Below are positions 18,798 through 28,300 of a stretch of DNA of 64,000 nt, piece by piece. Made by a program: the position numbers and the translations under genes. The DNA comes from Lysobacterales bacterium. Its GTDB lineage: Bacteria > Pseudomonadota > Gammaproteobacteria > Xanthomonadales > Ahniellaceae. Positions within the stretch are counted from its first letter, which is position 1. The number at the start of each line of letters is the position of its first letter. Location: NCBI GenBank assembly GCA_016703225.1, contig JADJCM010000002.1, positions 806,001 to 870,000 of the forward strand. Reading direction: 5' to 3'. Below the pieces are notes generated by a model that saw only the letters and a program-made list of their open reading frames with translations, ran no database searches and was not told the DNA's origin.

Positions 18798-20854
18798 TGC
18801 GCCTGCGACGGCTCTTGCTGGCCTTGTCACTCGGCTTCGCAAGCATTGCCCCCCGGGCCGACTCCGGCCTGGCGGCGGATGTCGCTGCGTCCACCCAGGC
18901 GCGCATGCAGACCGCACGCGATGCGGTGCTGCCCTACGTCGTCAGCATCTTCGCGGTGCGCGAGGACGCGGTGCAGGGACGGGCCGAACTGCGCGTGTCG
19001 AGCGGCAGCGGCACCATCATCTCGGCCGAAGGTCATGTCGCGACCAACGCGCATGTGACCGAAAACGGCAAGCGCTTTCGCGTCGTGCTCGCCGACAAGC
19101 GCGAACTCAGCGCGATCCTGGTCGGCGAGGATGCGCTGTCGGACATCGCGGTACTGAAGATCCGTGACGTACCCACCGGCGGCTTTCCGTTCGCGCATTT
19201 CGCCAGCGAGAACAAGCTGCAGGCCGGCGACGTGGTGATGGCCATGGGCGCGCCCTGGGGCATGGCGCATTCGGTGTCGCAGGGCGTGGTCAACAATCCC
19301 GAACGGTTGTTGCTGTCGCTGTTCCAGGATGAGGCCGACTACGAACAGCAGCTCGGCCAGAACCAGCCGACGGCGCGCTTCTATGCCTGGATCCAGCATG
19401 ACGCCTCGATCTCTCCGGGCAACTCCGGTGGCCCGCTGGTGAACATGGCCGGCGAGATCGTCGGCATCAACACCCGCGGCAATTCGATGGGTGGCGATAT
19501 GGCCTTTGCGATTCCGGCACCGGTGGCGTCGAAGATCGTCGCCGATCTGGTCACACAGGGCGGCGTGCCGCGCAGCTTCTTTGGCTTCGGCGTGCGTTCG
19601 CTGAAGCGGTCCGGATTCGATCGCGGCGTGTTGGTCAGTTCGGTGATCCGCGGTTCGCCCGCAGCGCTTGCGGGGCTGGAGGCGGGTGATCGCATCGTCG
19701 CCATTGACGGCGCGGCGGTGACGGTGGCCGAGCCGGAACAGGTGCCGCCGTTCCTGCGCGCGCTGACCGAGCGCCGGATCGGTTCGAAGTTGCAACTGCT
19801 GTTGCTGCGCAATGGCGACGAACGCAGGGCGCAGATGACATCGACCGCGTATCCGCCCGACCTGGGCCACGATCTCGAGGTCCGCGCCTGGGGTGTCACC
19901 TTTACCGAGCTGACGCCGAACATCGCGCGCTCGCGCTACCTGAGTCGCGATGCCGGACTGCTGGTGACCGGGGTGCTGCCGGGCAAGCGTGCAGCCACTG
20001 CGCATCCGCCGTGGCAGGTCGGCGACGTCGTGCACACCATCGACGGCCAGCCGGTCGGCAGTCGCGTCGACATGCAGGCGCTCGATCTCGACAACGGCGG
20101 TGCCCGCGCTCGGCGCGTGGTCGCGATCGAGCGCAACGGCCAGCATCTGATCAGCGTGCTCGACGTCAAGGCGGCGCGCGACGAGGACAAGAAGTTGCGC
20201 GAGTTGCCGAAGGCCTGGATCGGCATCGACAGTCAGCCGATCACGGCGACCACAGCGGCACTGATCGCCGGGCCGAGTGCCGGTGGCTATCGCGTGACTC
20301 GCGTCTATGCCGACTCGCCTGCCGCGAAGGCTGGAGTGCAACTAGGCGACGTGATCACCACGCTCGCCGGCGACGTCGTTCCGGTTTCCGGCGATGTCGG
20401 CGACGAGCCGCTGCAGCAGCGAATCCGCGAGGCCCTGCTCGATGAACCTCTGCAACTGGTGGCGTGGCGCGAAGGCAAGTCCATGCAGTTCGCGGTTGCA
20501 CCAGTTGCGGCCCCGGCGCCGGCGTCGGCGCTGAAGTCGCGCACCATCGAATGGCTCGACCTCGGTGTCCGCAACCTCGGTTTCTACGATCGGGTGGCGC
20601 GCGGTATCGCTCCAGACAGCCAGGGCGTGATCGTCGAAAACGTCGCTTCGGGCGGGCTCGCCGGGCTAGCGCACCTGGCCAGTGGCGATGTCGTGATCCG
20701 GGTGAGTGGCACCGCGGTGACCGATGTCGAGAGCTTCGAGCGCTTGACCGACCGCAAGGCGCGCAAGACCGGCGCGCCCTTGTCTTTCCTGGTGCTGCGC
20801 GGATCGCGCACGCGCCTGTTGTATCTCGATGCGGAATGGGAGCAGGGCCGATGA
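18794..20854 (+). CDS. HtrA/DegP-like periplasmic serine protease with several PDZ domains
   Basis: A 686-residue protein with a signal peptide, then a trypsin-like domain with a complete triad: His87 in ATNAHV, Asp117 in LSDIAVLKI and Ser211 in SPGNSGGPLV. Three or four PDZ-like modules follow, recognisable by GVLVSSVIRGSPAALAGLEAGD, GLLVTGVLPGKRAA, YRVTRVYADSPAAKAGVQLGD and VIVENVASGGLAGLAHLASGD. DegP has two PDZ domains and about 450 residues, so this is much longer. It starts on the gyrA stop (ATGA; a second ATG follows at 18797) and is coupled the same way to the next gene. It probably handles misfolded envelope proteins together with that partner. Confidence 0.85.
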   Translation: MMRLRRLLLALSLGFASIAPRADSGLAADVAASTQARMQTARDAVLPYVVSIFAVREDAVQGRAELRVSSGSGTIISAEGHVATNAHVTENGKRFRVVLADKRELSAILVGEDALSDIAVLKIRDVPTGGFPFAHFASENKLQAGDVVMAMGAPWGMAHSVSQGVVNNPERLLLSLFQDEADYEQQLGQNQPTARFYAWIQHDASISPGNSGGPLVNMAGEIVGINTRGNSMGGDMAFAIPAPVASKIVADLVTQGGVPRSFFGFGVRSLKRSGFDRGVLVSSVIRGSPAALAGLEAGDRIVAIDGAAVTVAEPEQVPPFLRALTERRIGSKLQLLLLRNGDERRAQMTSTAYPPDLGHDLEVRAWGVTFTELTPNIARSRYLSRDAGLLVTGVLPGKRAATAHPPWQVGDVVHTIDGQPVGSRVDMQALDLDNGGARARRVVAIERNGQHLISVLDVKAARDEDKKLRELPKAWIGIDSQPITATTAALIAGPSAGGYRVTRVYADSPAAKAGVQLGDVITTLAGDVVPVSGDVGDEPLQQRIREALLDEPLQLVAWREGKSMQFAVAPVAAPAPASALKSRTIEWLDLGVRNLGFYDRVARGIAPDSQGVIVENVASGGLAGLAHLASGDVVIRVSGTAVTDVESFERLTDRKARKTGAPLSFLVLRGSRTRLLYLDAEWEQGR

Positions 20855-21624
20855 TGCGTGCGATGCGCTGGATGTTGGTGGCGGCGGCAATGCTGGGCGC
20901 AACGATTGCGCAGGCGAGCAAGTCCGACGAGGAAACCAAGGCGATTTTCGCCAGCCTGCTCAAGCAGTACGCCGACAGCGTGGTGCGGGTGAGTTTCGTG
21001 ATCGTCTCGTCCTACGGCGGCCAGGAACAGCGCCAGGAATCGAGCGTCACCGGCGCCATCGTCGACGCCTCCGGTCTGGTGCTGGTGCCGAAGCTGGTGG
21101 TCGATCCGAGCTTCCCGGGCATGAACCGCATGAGTGCCGAGCAGCGCATGGGCTTCAAGCTCGAATCGCGCGATTTCCGCGTGCATTTCGCCGGGCAGGA
21201 CAAGCCGTTCGAGGCCGAGGCGCTGACCACGGACGCCGACCAGGGCATTGCCTGGCTGCGCATCACCGAGCCGGACGCCAAGCTGCTCAAGCCGATCGAC
21301 CTGAAACGGCGCGAAGCAGCCGAACCGGGCATGGCCTACTACGTGATCGAACGCCTGGAGGAACGCTACGGCGATGCCCCGATCCTGTCCTGGGGCGTGG
21401 TCCAGGGCGCGGTCCTGGTACCGCAGCCGGCGCACATCGGCACCGGTGCAGCCGGTCTCGCGTTCAATGCCGAAGGCGACGTGCTTGGCTACGTGTCGAT
21501 GGATTTCGACGAAAGCGAAAACCCGGGCTCCGCCTCGCGCCCGAACGCGCGCATGCTGCTCACCTCGGCAGCGCGTCTGGCCTCGGCCACACAGCGTGCG
21601 AAGTCGCTGCTGGAAGCCGAGTAG
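20851..21624 (+). CDS. Secreted trypsin-fold pseudoprotease, partner of the upstream HtrA-like protein
   Basis: A 257-residue protein with signal peptide (cleavage near AQA). It follows the trypsin-like layout of the preceding gene but the catalytic positions are lost: the strand that normally reads TNAHVV is VLVPKLVV, the DIAVLKI strand is DQGIAWLRI, and GNSGGPLV is replaced by GTGAAGLAFNAEGDVLGYV. The start overlaps the upstream stop (ATGA). I infer a non-catalytic substrate-binding or regulatory subunit of the HtrA-like protease; the fold call rests on the spacing of these segments and is not certain. Confidence 0.55.
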   Translation: MMRAMRWMLVAAAMLGATIAQASKSDEETKAIFASLLKQYADSVVRVSFVIVSSYGGQEQRQESSVTGAIVDASGLVLVPKLVVDPSFPGMNRMSAEQRMGFKLESRDFRVHFAGQDKPFEAEALTTDADQGIAWLRITEPDAKLLKPIDLKRREAAEPGMAYYVIERLEERYGDAPILSWGVVQGAVLVPQPAHIGTGAAGLAFNAEGDVLGYVSMDFDESENPGSASRPNARMLLTSAARLASATQRAKSLLEAE

Positions 21625-21636
21625 GAGGCGAGCCCC

Positions 21637-21741
21637 GCTCTCGTGGGTCCGATTTCAATTGGACGCTCTCTGCTCTCGTGGGTCCGATTTCAATCGGACG
21701 CTCTCTGCTCTCGTGGGTCCGATTTCAATCGGACGCTCTCC
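21637..21741. repeat. Three tandem 35-bp repeats, each with a hairpin
   Basis: Three head-to-tail units of 35 bases begin at 21637, 21672 and 21707. Each contains GTCCGATTTCAATCGGAC, a perfect 8-bp stem with a two-base loop; the first unit differs by one base (AATTGGAC), which keeps a G-T pair. Flanking each is GCTCTCGTGG. The array fills the gap between the convergent pseudoprotease and peroxiredoxin genes, so it may terminate transcription from either side. Confidence 0.9.
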
Positions 21742-21743
21742 CA

Positions 21744-22223
21744 TCACAAGTTCGCAAGCACATGCTCCGCCGCCGAAACCTTGAACTCGCCCGGCGCATC
21801 GACGAACAGTTGCTCGACGATGCCGTCCCGGGCGATCAGCGCGAAGCGCTTCGAGCGCATGCCCATGCCGAAGTCGGTGGCGTCCATTTCCAGCCCAAGC
21901 GCTTTCGTGAACACCGCATTGCCGTCGGCCAGCATCATGATATCCGTCGGTGCATTCTGGCTGCGCGCCCAGGCTTCCATCACGAAGGCATCGTTGACCG
22001 CCATGCAGGCCACGAGATCGATGCCGCGCGCGCGGAACGCTTCCAGCCGGGTGACGTAACCGGGCAGGTGCTTGTCCGAACAGGTCGGCGTGAATGCGCC
22101 CGGTACCGCGAACAGCAGCACGGTCTTGCCGGCGAACAGGTCCTCGCTGCGAATCGCCTGCACGCCGTCGCGCAGGTAATGCAGCGTGGCCGAGGGGATG
22201 CGGTTGCCGCAGGCGATGGTCAT
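21744..22223 (-). CDS. Peroxiredoxin (PRX5-like)
   Basis: A 159-residue thiol peroxidase of the peroxiredoxin-5 type. The peroxidatic cysteine is Cys48 in PGAFTPTCSDKHLPGY, the conserved active-site loop; downstream segments VNDAFVMEAWARSQ and LADGNAVFTKALGLEMD are typical of this branch. It reduces hydroperoxides in the cytoplasm, using glutaredoxin or thioredoxin in known members. Start 22223 (MTIACGNRIPSATL) is the family N-terminus. It is divergent from hsp20 across 148 bases, which suits an oxidative and heat stress neighbourhood. Confidence 0.9.
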   Translation of the reverse strand: MTIACGNRIPSATLHYLRDGVQAIRSEDLFAGKTVLLFAVPGAFTPTCSDKHLPGYVTRLEAFRARGIDLVACMAVNDAFVMEAWARSQNAPTDIMMLADGNAVFTKALGLEMDATDFGMGMRSKRFALIARDGIVEQLFVDAPGEFKVSAAEHVLANL

Positions 22224-22299
22224 GAAGTGCTCCGGGGTTGGCGCGCAGTCGCGCACGCAGACGCTCCGAGTTGCGGGCGCATCGCCGCGATTCAAGGGA

Positions 22300-22327
22300 C
22301 TTGAAGCGCCGTCGCTTGTTCGCATTT
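22300..22327 (+). promoter_or_regulatory. Sigma-32-like heat-shock promoter for hsp20
   Basis: CTTGAAG (22300-22306) matches the heat-shock -35, followed after 13 bases by TCGCATTT (22320-22327), five of seven fixed positions of the CCCCATnT -10. It would start transcription about 38 bases before the hsp20 ATG. Confidence 0.5.
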
Positions 22328-22371
22328 CGTTGGCGACGCGGCAGTGGGCCGCACCTCGACGGAGAACCAAG

Positions 22372-22818
22372 ATGAGCCTGATTCGTTACAACACCCAACC
22401 CCAGTTCCGCGGCTTCGAGAACGACATGAAGCAGTTTTTCGACAAGTTCCTGGCGCCGGATGGCGATGACCAGAGCAACGTCGTCACCAGCCAGTGGCAG
22501 CCGCGCGTCGACATCAAGGAGGAGCCCAAGCGCTTCGTGATCGCAGCCGACATCCCCGGCGTCGATCCCAAGGACATCGAAATCCACATGGAAAAGGGCG
22601 TGCTCAGCATCCGCGGCGAGCGCAGTTCGGAGAGCAAGACCGAGGATGGCAAGTTCACCCGCGTCGAACGCACCCACGGCAGCTTCTATCGTCGCTTCGC
22701 GCTGCCGGATACCGCCGACGCCGAGCAGATCAGTGCCAGCGGCAAGCATGGTGTGCTGGAGATCGTGATTCCCAAGAAGCCGGAGTCGACGCCACGGCGC
22801 ATCACCATCAACGGCTGA
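22372..22818 (+). CDS. Hsp20 family small heat-shock protein
   Basis: A 148-residue small heat-shock protein. The alpha-crystallin domain runs from about WQPRVDIKEEPKRFVIAADI to the end, with the conserved GVLSIRGER strand and the LPDTAD...KHGVLEIVIPK segment, so it binds unfolding proteins as an ATP-independent holdase. Start 22372 has GGAGAA six bases upstream. A sigma-32-like promoter lies about 45-70 bases before it. The co-oriented cbpA follows after 66 bases, placing a holdase beside a DnaK co-chaperone. Confidence 0.93.
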   Translation: MSLIRYNTQPQFRGFENDMKQFFDKFLAPDGDDQSNVVTSQWQPRVDIKEEPKRFVIAADIPGVDPKDIEIHMEKGVLSIRGERSSESKTEDGKFTRVERTHGSFYRRFALPDTADAEQISASGKHGVLEIVIPKKPESTPRRITING

Positions 22819-22884
22819 TCGCGTCGCGAACCTCGTTCGTGCATAGTCGCGGCATCGTTCGAGGTTTCGCGACAAGGACAGAGA

Positions 22885-23778
22885 ATGAAGTTCAACGACT
22901 ATTACGAGACCCTCGGCGTCGGCGAGAGCGCCAGCAGCGACGAGATCAAGGCGGCCTATCGCAAACTGGCGCGCAAGTACCACCCTGATGTCAGCAAGGA
23001 GAAGGACGCCGAGGAGCGCTTCAAGGCGATCAACGAAGCGCACGAGGTGCTCAAGGACGACGAAAAGCGCAAAGCCTACGACCAGCTCAAGCGCAGCGGC
23101 TTCCGCTCCGGCGACGACTTTCGGCCGCCGCCGGATTTCGGTCGCGGCCACGACTTCCGTTTCGACGAAGGCGAGGGTGCCGGATTCAGCGAGTTCTTCG
23201 AGTCGCTGTTCGGTGGTGGCGGCCGCGCCCGGCGCGGCCCGACCCGGCGTGGCCGCGATCTCGAGGCGAGGTTGTCGGTGCCACTCGAAGTCGCCCATGC
23301 CGGGGGCTCGCAGCGCGTCACCGTGTCGCGACGTGAAGGACCCAAGACGCTCGAGGTGCGCATTCCCGCAGGAATCGCCCATGGCCAGACCATCCGCCTG
23401 GGCGGCCAGGGCGAGCCCGGTCCGGCCGGCCCCGGCGACCTGTTGATCAACATCGAGATCGCGCCGCATCGGTACTTCGAACTCGACGGTCGCAACGTCA
23501 TCCTGCGCCTGCCGATTGCGCCGTGGGAGGCAGCGCTGGGCGCCAACGTCGATGTGCCGACGCTGGCCGGCCGCGTCAACCTGCGCATTCCCGAGGGCTC
23601 GCAAAGCGGGCGCCGCATGCGCCTGCGCGAGAAGGGCCTGCCCGGGCAGCCGCCGGGCGATCAGTACGTGGTGCTGGAAATACAGACGCCGCCCGCATCG
23701 AAAGACACGGAGCGGCGTTGGTACGAATCGATGCGCGAAGAGTTCGCGGCGTTTAAGCCGCGCGCGGCGCTCGATTGA
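22885..23778 (+). CDS. cbpA: DnaJ-family co-chaperone CbpA
   Basis: A 297-residue type-II J-protein. The J domain (1-70) has the HPD motif in KYHPDVSKEKDAEERF, which stimulates DnaK ATPase. A short Gly/Phe/Arg-rich linker follows (about 75-125; FGGGGRARRGPTRRGRD), then the two beta-barrel substrate-binding domains. The Cys-rich zinc finger of DnaJ is absent, which makes it CbpA-like. It follows hsp20 and its stop directly abuts the convergent pilH gene. Confidence 0.9.
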   Translation: MKFNDYYETLGVGESASSDEIKAAYRKLARKYHPDVSKEKDAEERFKAINEAHEVLKDDEKRKAYDQLKRSGFRSGDDFRPPPDFGRGHDFRFDEGEGAGFSEFFESLFGGGGRARRGPTRRGRDLEARLSVPLEVAHAGGSQRVTVSRREGPKTLEVRIPAGIAHGQTIRLGGQGEPGPAGPGDLLINIEIAPHRYFELDGRNVILRLPIAPWEAALGANVDVPTLAGRVNLRIPEGSQSGRRMRLREKGLPGQPPGDQYVVLEIQTPPASKDTERRWYESMREEFAAFKPRAALD

Positions 23779-24144
23779 TCACTTCGGAATCAGTTCGTTG
23801 ATGGTCTGGACCAGCTGCGCCTCGTTGATCGGCTTGGTGACATAGGCCTTGGCTCCCTGGCGCATGCCCCAGACCTTGTCGGTTTCCTGGTCCTTGGTGG
23901 TGACCAGGATGACCGGGATGTGACTGGTCTTGGGGTCCTTGCTGATCTGGCGGGTGGCCTGGAACCCGTTGAGATTGGGCATGACCACGTCCATCAGGAT
24001 CAGGTCGGGCAATTCGCGCTTCGCGACTTCGATGCCCTGCTGGCCGTCTTCGGCGGTGATGACGTCGTGACCCAGCTTCTGCACAACGCGGCGCAGGCCT
24101 TCGATCTGCGACGGTGAATCGTCCACAATAAGAATGCGACCCAT
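23779..24144 (-). CDS. pilH: Single-domain response regulator, PilH type
   Basis: A 121-residue CheY-like receiver without output domain. It has the acidic pair DD near residues 8-9 (ILIVDDSP), phospho-acceptor Asp in LILMDVVMP and the Thr/Lys switch residues (VTTKDQETDKVWGMRQGAKAYVTKP). The segment NGFQATRQ plus TTKDQETDKVWG is nearly diagnostic of PilH, the regulator of twitching motility in the Pil-Chp chemosensory system. No other pil or chp gene is in the window, so it is separated from its pathway. The preceding acuI gene is 44 bases away on the same strand. Confidence 0.85.
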   Translation of the reverse strand: MGRILIVDDSPSQIEGLRRVVQKLGHDVITAEDGQQGIEVAKRELPDLILMDVVMPNLNGFQATRQISKDPKTSHIPVILVTTKDQETDKVWGMRQGAKAYVTKPINEAQLVQTINELIPK

Positions 24145-24188
24145 GGCTCCCTCGTTGCGTAGGTTGATCGTGGTTGTTGCAGGACCCG

Positions 24189-25184
24189 TCAGAACTGCAC
24201 CAAGGTGCGTCCGAACGAGCCGCCGGACAGCATCCTAGCAAAAACGCCGTCCAATTCATCCAGCGTGACGATCTTCGTGAGAATCGTTTCCAAGTGTCTC
24301 GGCTTCCACATCCCGGCGAGGCGCTCCCACAAGGTGCGCCGAAGGGTGTACGCGGTGCCGGCCGAGGCCACGCCGAGGATGCTCACGCCACGAATGATGA
24401 AGGGCATGACCGTGGTGTGCAGTTCGGCGCCGCCAGCCAGACCGCAGCTGGCGATGTTGCCGTAGGGGTGGATGACGCGCGACAGACCGGACAGCAGATC
24501 GCCGCCGACGTTGTCGATGGCGCCGGCCCAGGAAGCGGTTTCCAGCGGCCGCTGGCCCCAGTACAAATCCTTGCGCGCGATGCACTGGCGCGCGCCGAGT
24601 GCGATCAGGGCGTCGAACTGGTCGGTCTTGCCGGTGATTGCATGGACCTCGTAGCCGGCGGTGCTGAGCAGGTCGATGGCCAGCATGCCGACGCCACCGG
24701 TGGCTCCGGTCACCACGATCGGGCCCATCTCCGGCGTCTGTCCGTTGGCTTCCATCCGGTACAGCGCCAGCGCCGCGGTGAAGCCGGCGGTGCCGAGGAT
24801 CATCGCCTCGCGCAGGCTCAGGCCGGCGGGCAGCGGGATCGCCCACTTGGCTTCGATACGCGCATATTCGCTGTAGCCACCGTCGCGGGTTTCCGAGAGG
24901 CCGCTGCCAGTGACGAGCACGGCATCGCCTTCCTTGAAGCGGCTGTCTTCCGAGCGAACCACGTGTCCGGCGACATCGATGCCACCGACCAGCGGATACT
25001 GGCGCAGGATGCGGCCCTGGCCGCTGCCCGCGAGCGCATCCTTGTAGTTGACGCTGGAGCAAGCGGTACGGATCACGATCTCTCCGGCGCCGAGATCGTC
25101 GAGTGCGATCTGGTCGACGCGGCCGCGCGCCGACTTGCCTTCGCTGTGCACGCGGTACGCGCGGAATCGATCGGGAATGGTCAT
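24189..25184 (-). CDS. acuI: Acrylyl-CoA reductase-like MDR oxidoreductase (AcuI/YhdH)
   Basis: A 331-residue zinc-independent medium-chain dehydrogenase/reductase. The N-terminal GroES-like part has SSVNYKDALAGSGQGRILRQ, characteristic of the YhdH/AcuI group; the Rossmann part has the nucleotide motif VTGATGGVGMLAIDLL. AcuI reduces acrylyl-CoA to propionyl-CoA with NADPH, removing a toxic electrophile. Start 25184 (MTIPDRFRAYRV). It lies upstream of pilH on the same strand and divergent from the hybrid kinase across 140 bases; no functional tie to either is evident. Confidence 0.88.
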   Translation of the reverse strand: MTIPDRFRAYRVHSEGKSARGRVDQIALDDLGAGEIVIRTACSSVNYKDALAGSGQGRILRQYPLVGGIDVAGHVVRSEDSRFKEGDAVLVTGSGLSETRDGGYSEYARIEAKWAIPLPAGLSLREAMILGTAGFTAALALYRMEANGQTPEMGPIVVTGATGGVGMLAIDLLSTAGYEVHAITGKTDQFDALIALGARQCIARKDLYWGQRPLETASWAGAIDNVGGDLLSGLSRVIHPYGNIASCGLAGGAELHTTVMPFIIRGVSILGVASAGTAYTLRRTLWERLAGMWKPRHLETILTKIVTLDELDGVFARMLSGGSFGRTLVQF

Positions 25185-25324
25185 GGTGGCTCCAGGGAAA
25201 AGAACGGACCGTCATTATCGCGGTCCATGGACATGGCCGCGAGGGGCGTGCTGCCGCAATCATTTGCATCCGGCTGGCGGCGGTGGCAGCGCATAATCCC
25301 GAACCATATCGAGGACCCGACGCG

Positions 25325-28300
25325 ATGAGCCAGGGCTCACGTCCTGTTTGCCTGATCCTGAGCCTTGAACCCGCATTCCACGCGGCGGTGACAGGCGCGG
25401 CCGCCACGCTGGACGTGCGCATGCAGCATGCCTACGACGCAGCAGACGCGATGGCGACGCTGACCGTGTGGCCGGTTCGTTGCGTGATCGTCGATTTGGC
25501 CGCTGGCGATGGCTGGCAGTTGGTGGTTGCGAAACTGCGAGGCAAGCCGGAGATCGCGGCCGCACCAGTGTTGTTCATTGCCGACAGCGCGAAGGCGGTG
25601 GACGATCTGCTGGCGTTGGCGCCGGAAGGCCATTGGGACCTGATGCGCACACCGCTGCATCCGCGCTGGCTGGCAGCCAAGGTCGGGCACCTGATCTGTA
25701 CCGAATTGAGGGTGGCACGCAGCGCAGCGCAGTCCGAGTCGCAAATGGCGATGATCGATGCGCTGCCGGCGCAGGTCTGTGTGGTCGATGCCGAGGGCCG
25801 AGTGACCATGGGCAATCGCGCTTGGCGCCTCTACGAAGGCGTCGTGGCCGAGCCCGCTGCGGTTGGCTGGAACTACCGCGACCTCTGCGCACGTGCCGCA
25901 GCCGTGGGCGCGGCGCACTTGTCCGAAGTGTGCAGCGGCCTGGACCAGGTGCTAAGCGGGGAGCGGTTGCGTTTCGAGTGCGAATACAGTGTCGACGTCT
26001 CCGCCGGTGGACGCCGTCATTTCCAGGTGTCGATTGTGCGTCTCGGTGGTGAGGGCGGCGCCGTGATCTGCCGCTTCGACACCACCCATCAGAAGCGCGC
26101 CGAGGCCGAGCGGCTGGAGACCATGCGGCATCTGGAATTGGTCATGGACGCGGTCGAGCTGAACCTGTTCGAGTATGACCTCGGCAGCGGCCGGCGCGTG
26201 GTCGGCACCCGCGACTACGAACTATTCGGACAGCAGCCGGAAAGCCTCGCAGACATGCGCGAGCGCTTCGTGCATCCGGAGGATCGCGAGCGCTTCGCCG
26301 CGGTGCTTGATCAAGCGATCCAGGGCCAGGAACACGGCACCATCGAGTACCGCGTCGCGATCGGCCCGACGCCGCGCTGGCGCTGCGCGGTGGCGCGCGT
26401 GATCGACCGCAGCCTCGGCAATCCGGGTCGCCTGGTCGGGGCGAGTTGGGACATCACCGCACGCAAGCTCGCGCAGATCGAATCGGAACGCTTGAGCATC
26501 AGTCGCTCGATGGCACTCGACGCTGGCCACTTCAATGCATGGGAATGGGATTTCGTGCTGGGTCGTGGCTCGGGCGGTGAGCGCGATGTCGAGTTGTTCG
26601 GCTGCGAGATCGAGAGCGGCGAGCAACTGGTGGCGTTGACGCACCCGGACGACCGCGAGCGCGTGCGTGCGCTGTGGGGCGCCGACGCGATTCCGGTGGA
26701 TGAATTCGATGTCGAGTTTCGGGTATTGCGTGACAGCGACGTGCGTTGGATCCAGGCGGTCGGACGCCTGGAGCGCGATGCCCAGGGCCAGCCCCGCCGC
26801 CAGGTCGGCCTGTCCTGGGACATCACCGAGCACAAGCGCGCCGAGATCGCCTTGCGCGAGTCGGAAGCGCAGCTGCGCGGGGCGCTCGAAGCGGCGCGCA
26901 TGGTTTCCTGGGAGTGGGACCTGGAAAGCGGAGAGCGGCGTTCGATTGGCAACGACCTGGCGGTGCTCGGCGAGTCACCGGTGACCATCCATACCGCCAA
27001 GACGCGTGTGCACCCGGAGGACCTGGAACGGCACCTCGCCGATATCGACCGCGCGATTTCCGGAGGCGAGCCTTACCAGAGCGAGTTCCGGGTGATCTGG
27101 CCGGATGGCAGCGAACATTGGCTACTCTCGCGCGGAACGCCGACCCGGGGTGCCGATGGCCGGGTGGTGCGTCTGTCCGGACTGGTCTGGGACATCAGCG
27201 CACGCAAGCAGGTGGAAGATGCCCTGATCGAGAGTCGGCGCCTGCAGGAACTGGCGATCGAAGGCGCCGGTTTGAACATCTGGGAGTTCGACCTGCAGAC
27301 GGGCGTGCGTCGCGGTGGACCGCGTGACGCCGCTTTCTACGGTTTCAGCCCGCAGGACCACGAAGCCTTCAAGCAGCTGCTCTCGCCCGAAGACGCCGCG
27401 GCTCTCGACGCCGCCATGCAGCGCGCGCTCACCGCCGCGGGCCACTACGAAGTGGAATACGGCGTCACCACGCCGACCGGTGAGAAGCGCTGGTTCTCGG
27501 CGCTCGGTCAGCTGGTGCGCGACCGCGCCGGGCAGCCCGACAAGCTGGTCGGAGTCACCTATGACGTCAGCGCCCGCCATCGCCAGGAACAAGCCATGGC
27601 CGCGGCGCTGGCTACCGCCGAGCAGGCTTCCCGCGCGAAGTCTTCGTTTCTGGCGGCGACCAGCCACGAGTTGCGTACGCCGATGAATGCGGTGCTCGGC
27701 ATGACACGGCTGCTGGTCGATACCGACCTAGACGCGCGCCAGCGCGAGCTGCTTGAGACCATTCGTTCGAGCGGTGACCTGCTGCTGCGCCTGATCAACG
27801 ACGTGCTGGATTTCTCGCGTATCGAGGCCGGCGAGATGCCGATCGACGCCACCGACTTCGATACGCTGGCTTGCATCGAGTCCTCAATCGAAATCGTCGC
27901 GCAGCAGGCCGAGGCCAAGGGGCTCGATCTGTTCCTGGACATCGCGCCCGAGGCCTGCCGCCGCGTGCGCGGCGACCCGACGCGGCTGCGCCAGATCCTG
28001 GTCAACGTGCTGGTCAATGCGATCAAGTTTACCGATCGCGGAGAGGTGCGCCTGACCGTGCAGATGCAGCCGCTCGACGCCGGCCGCGTCGAACTCGAGT
28101 TCCAGATCGCCGACACCGGCATCGGCATGAGCGAAGATCTGATTGGCCAGGTGTTCCTGCCGTTCCGTCAGGGCGACGGCTCGATGACCCGGCGCCACGG
28201 CGGTACCGGGCTTGGGCTGGCCATCTGCCGGCGTCTGGCCGAACTGATGCAGGGGCGGATTACCGCAGTGAGCCTGGCCGGACAGGGAAGTCGCTTCGAG

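Noticed and set aside
21637..21741. CRISPR-like array
   Set aside because: The three 35-base units are contiguous with no unique spacers, and no cas gene is near.
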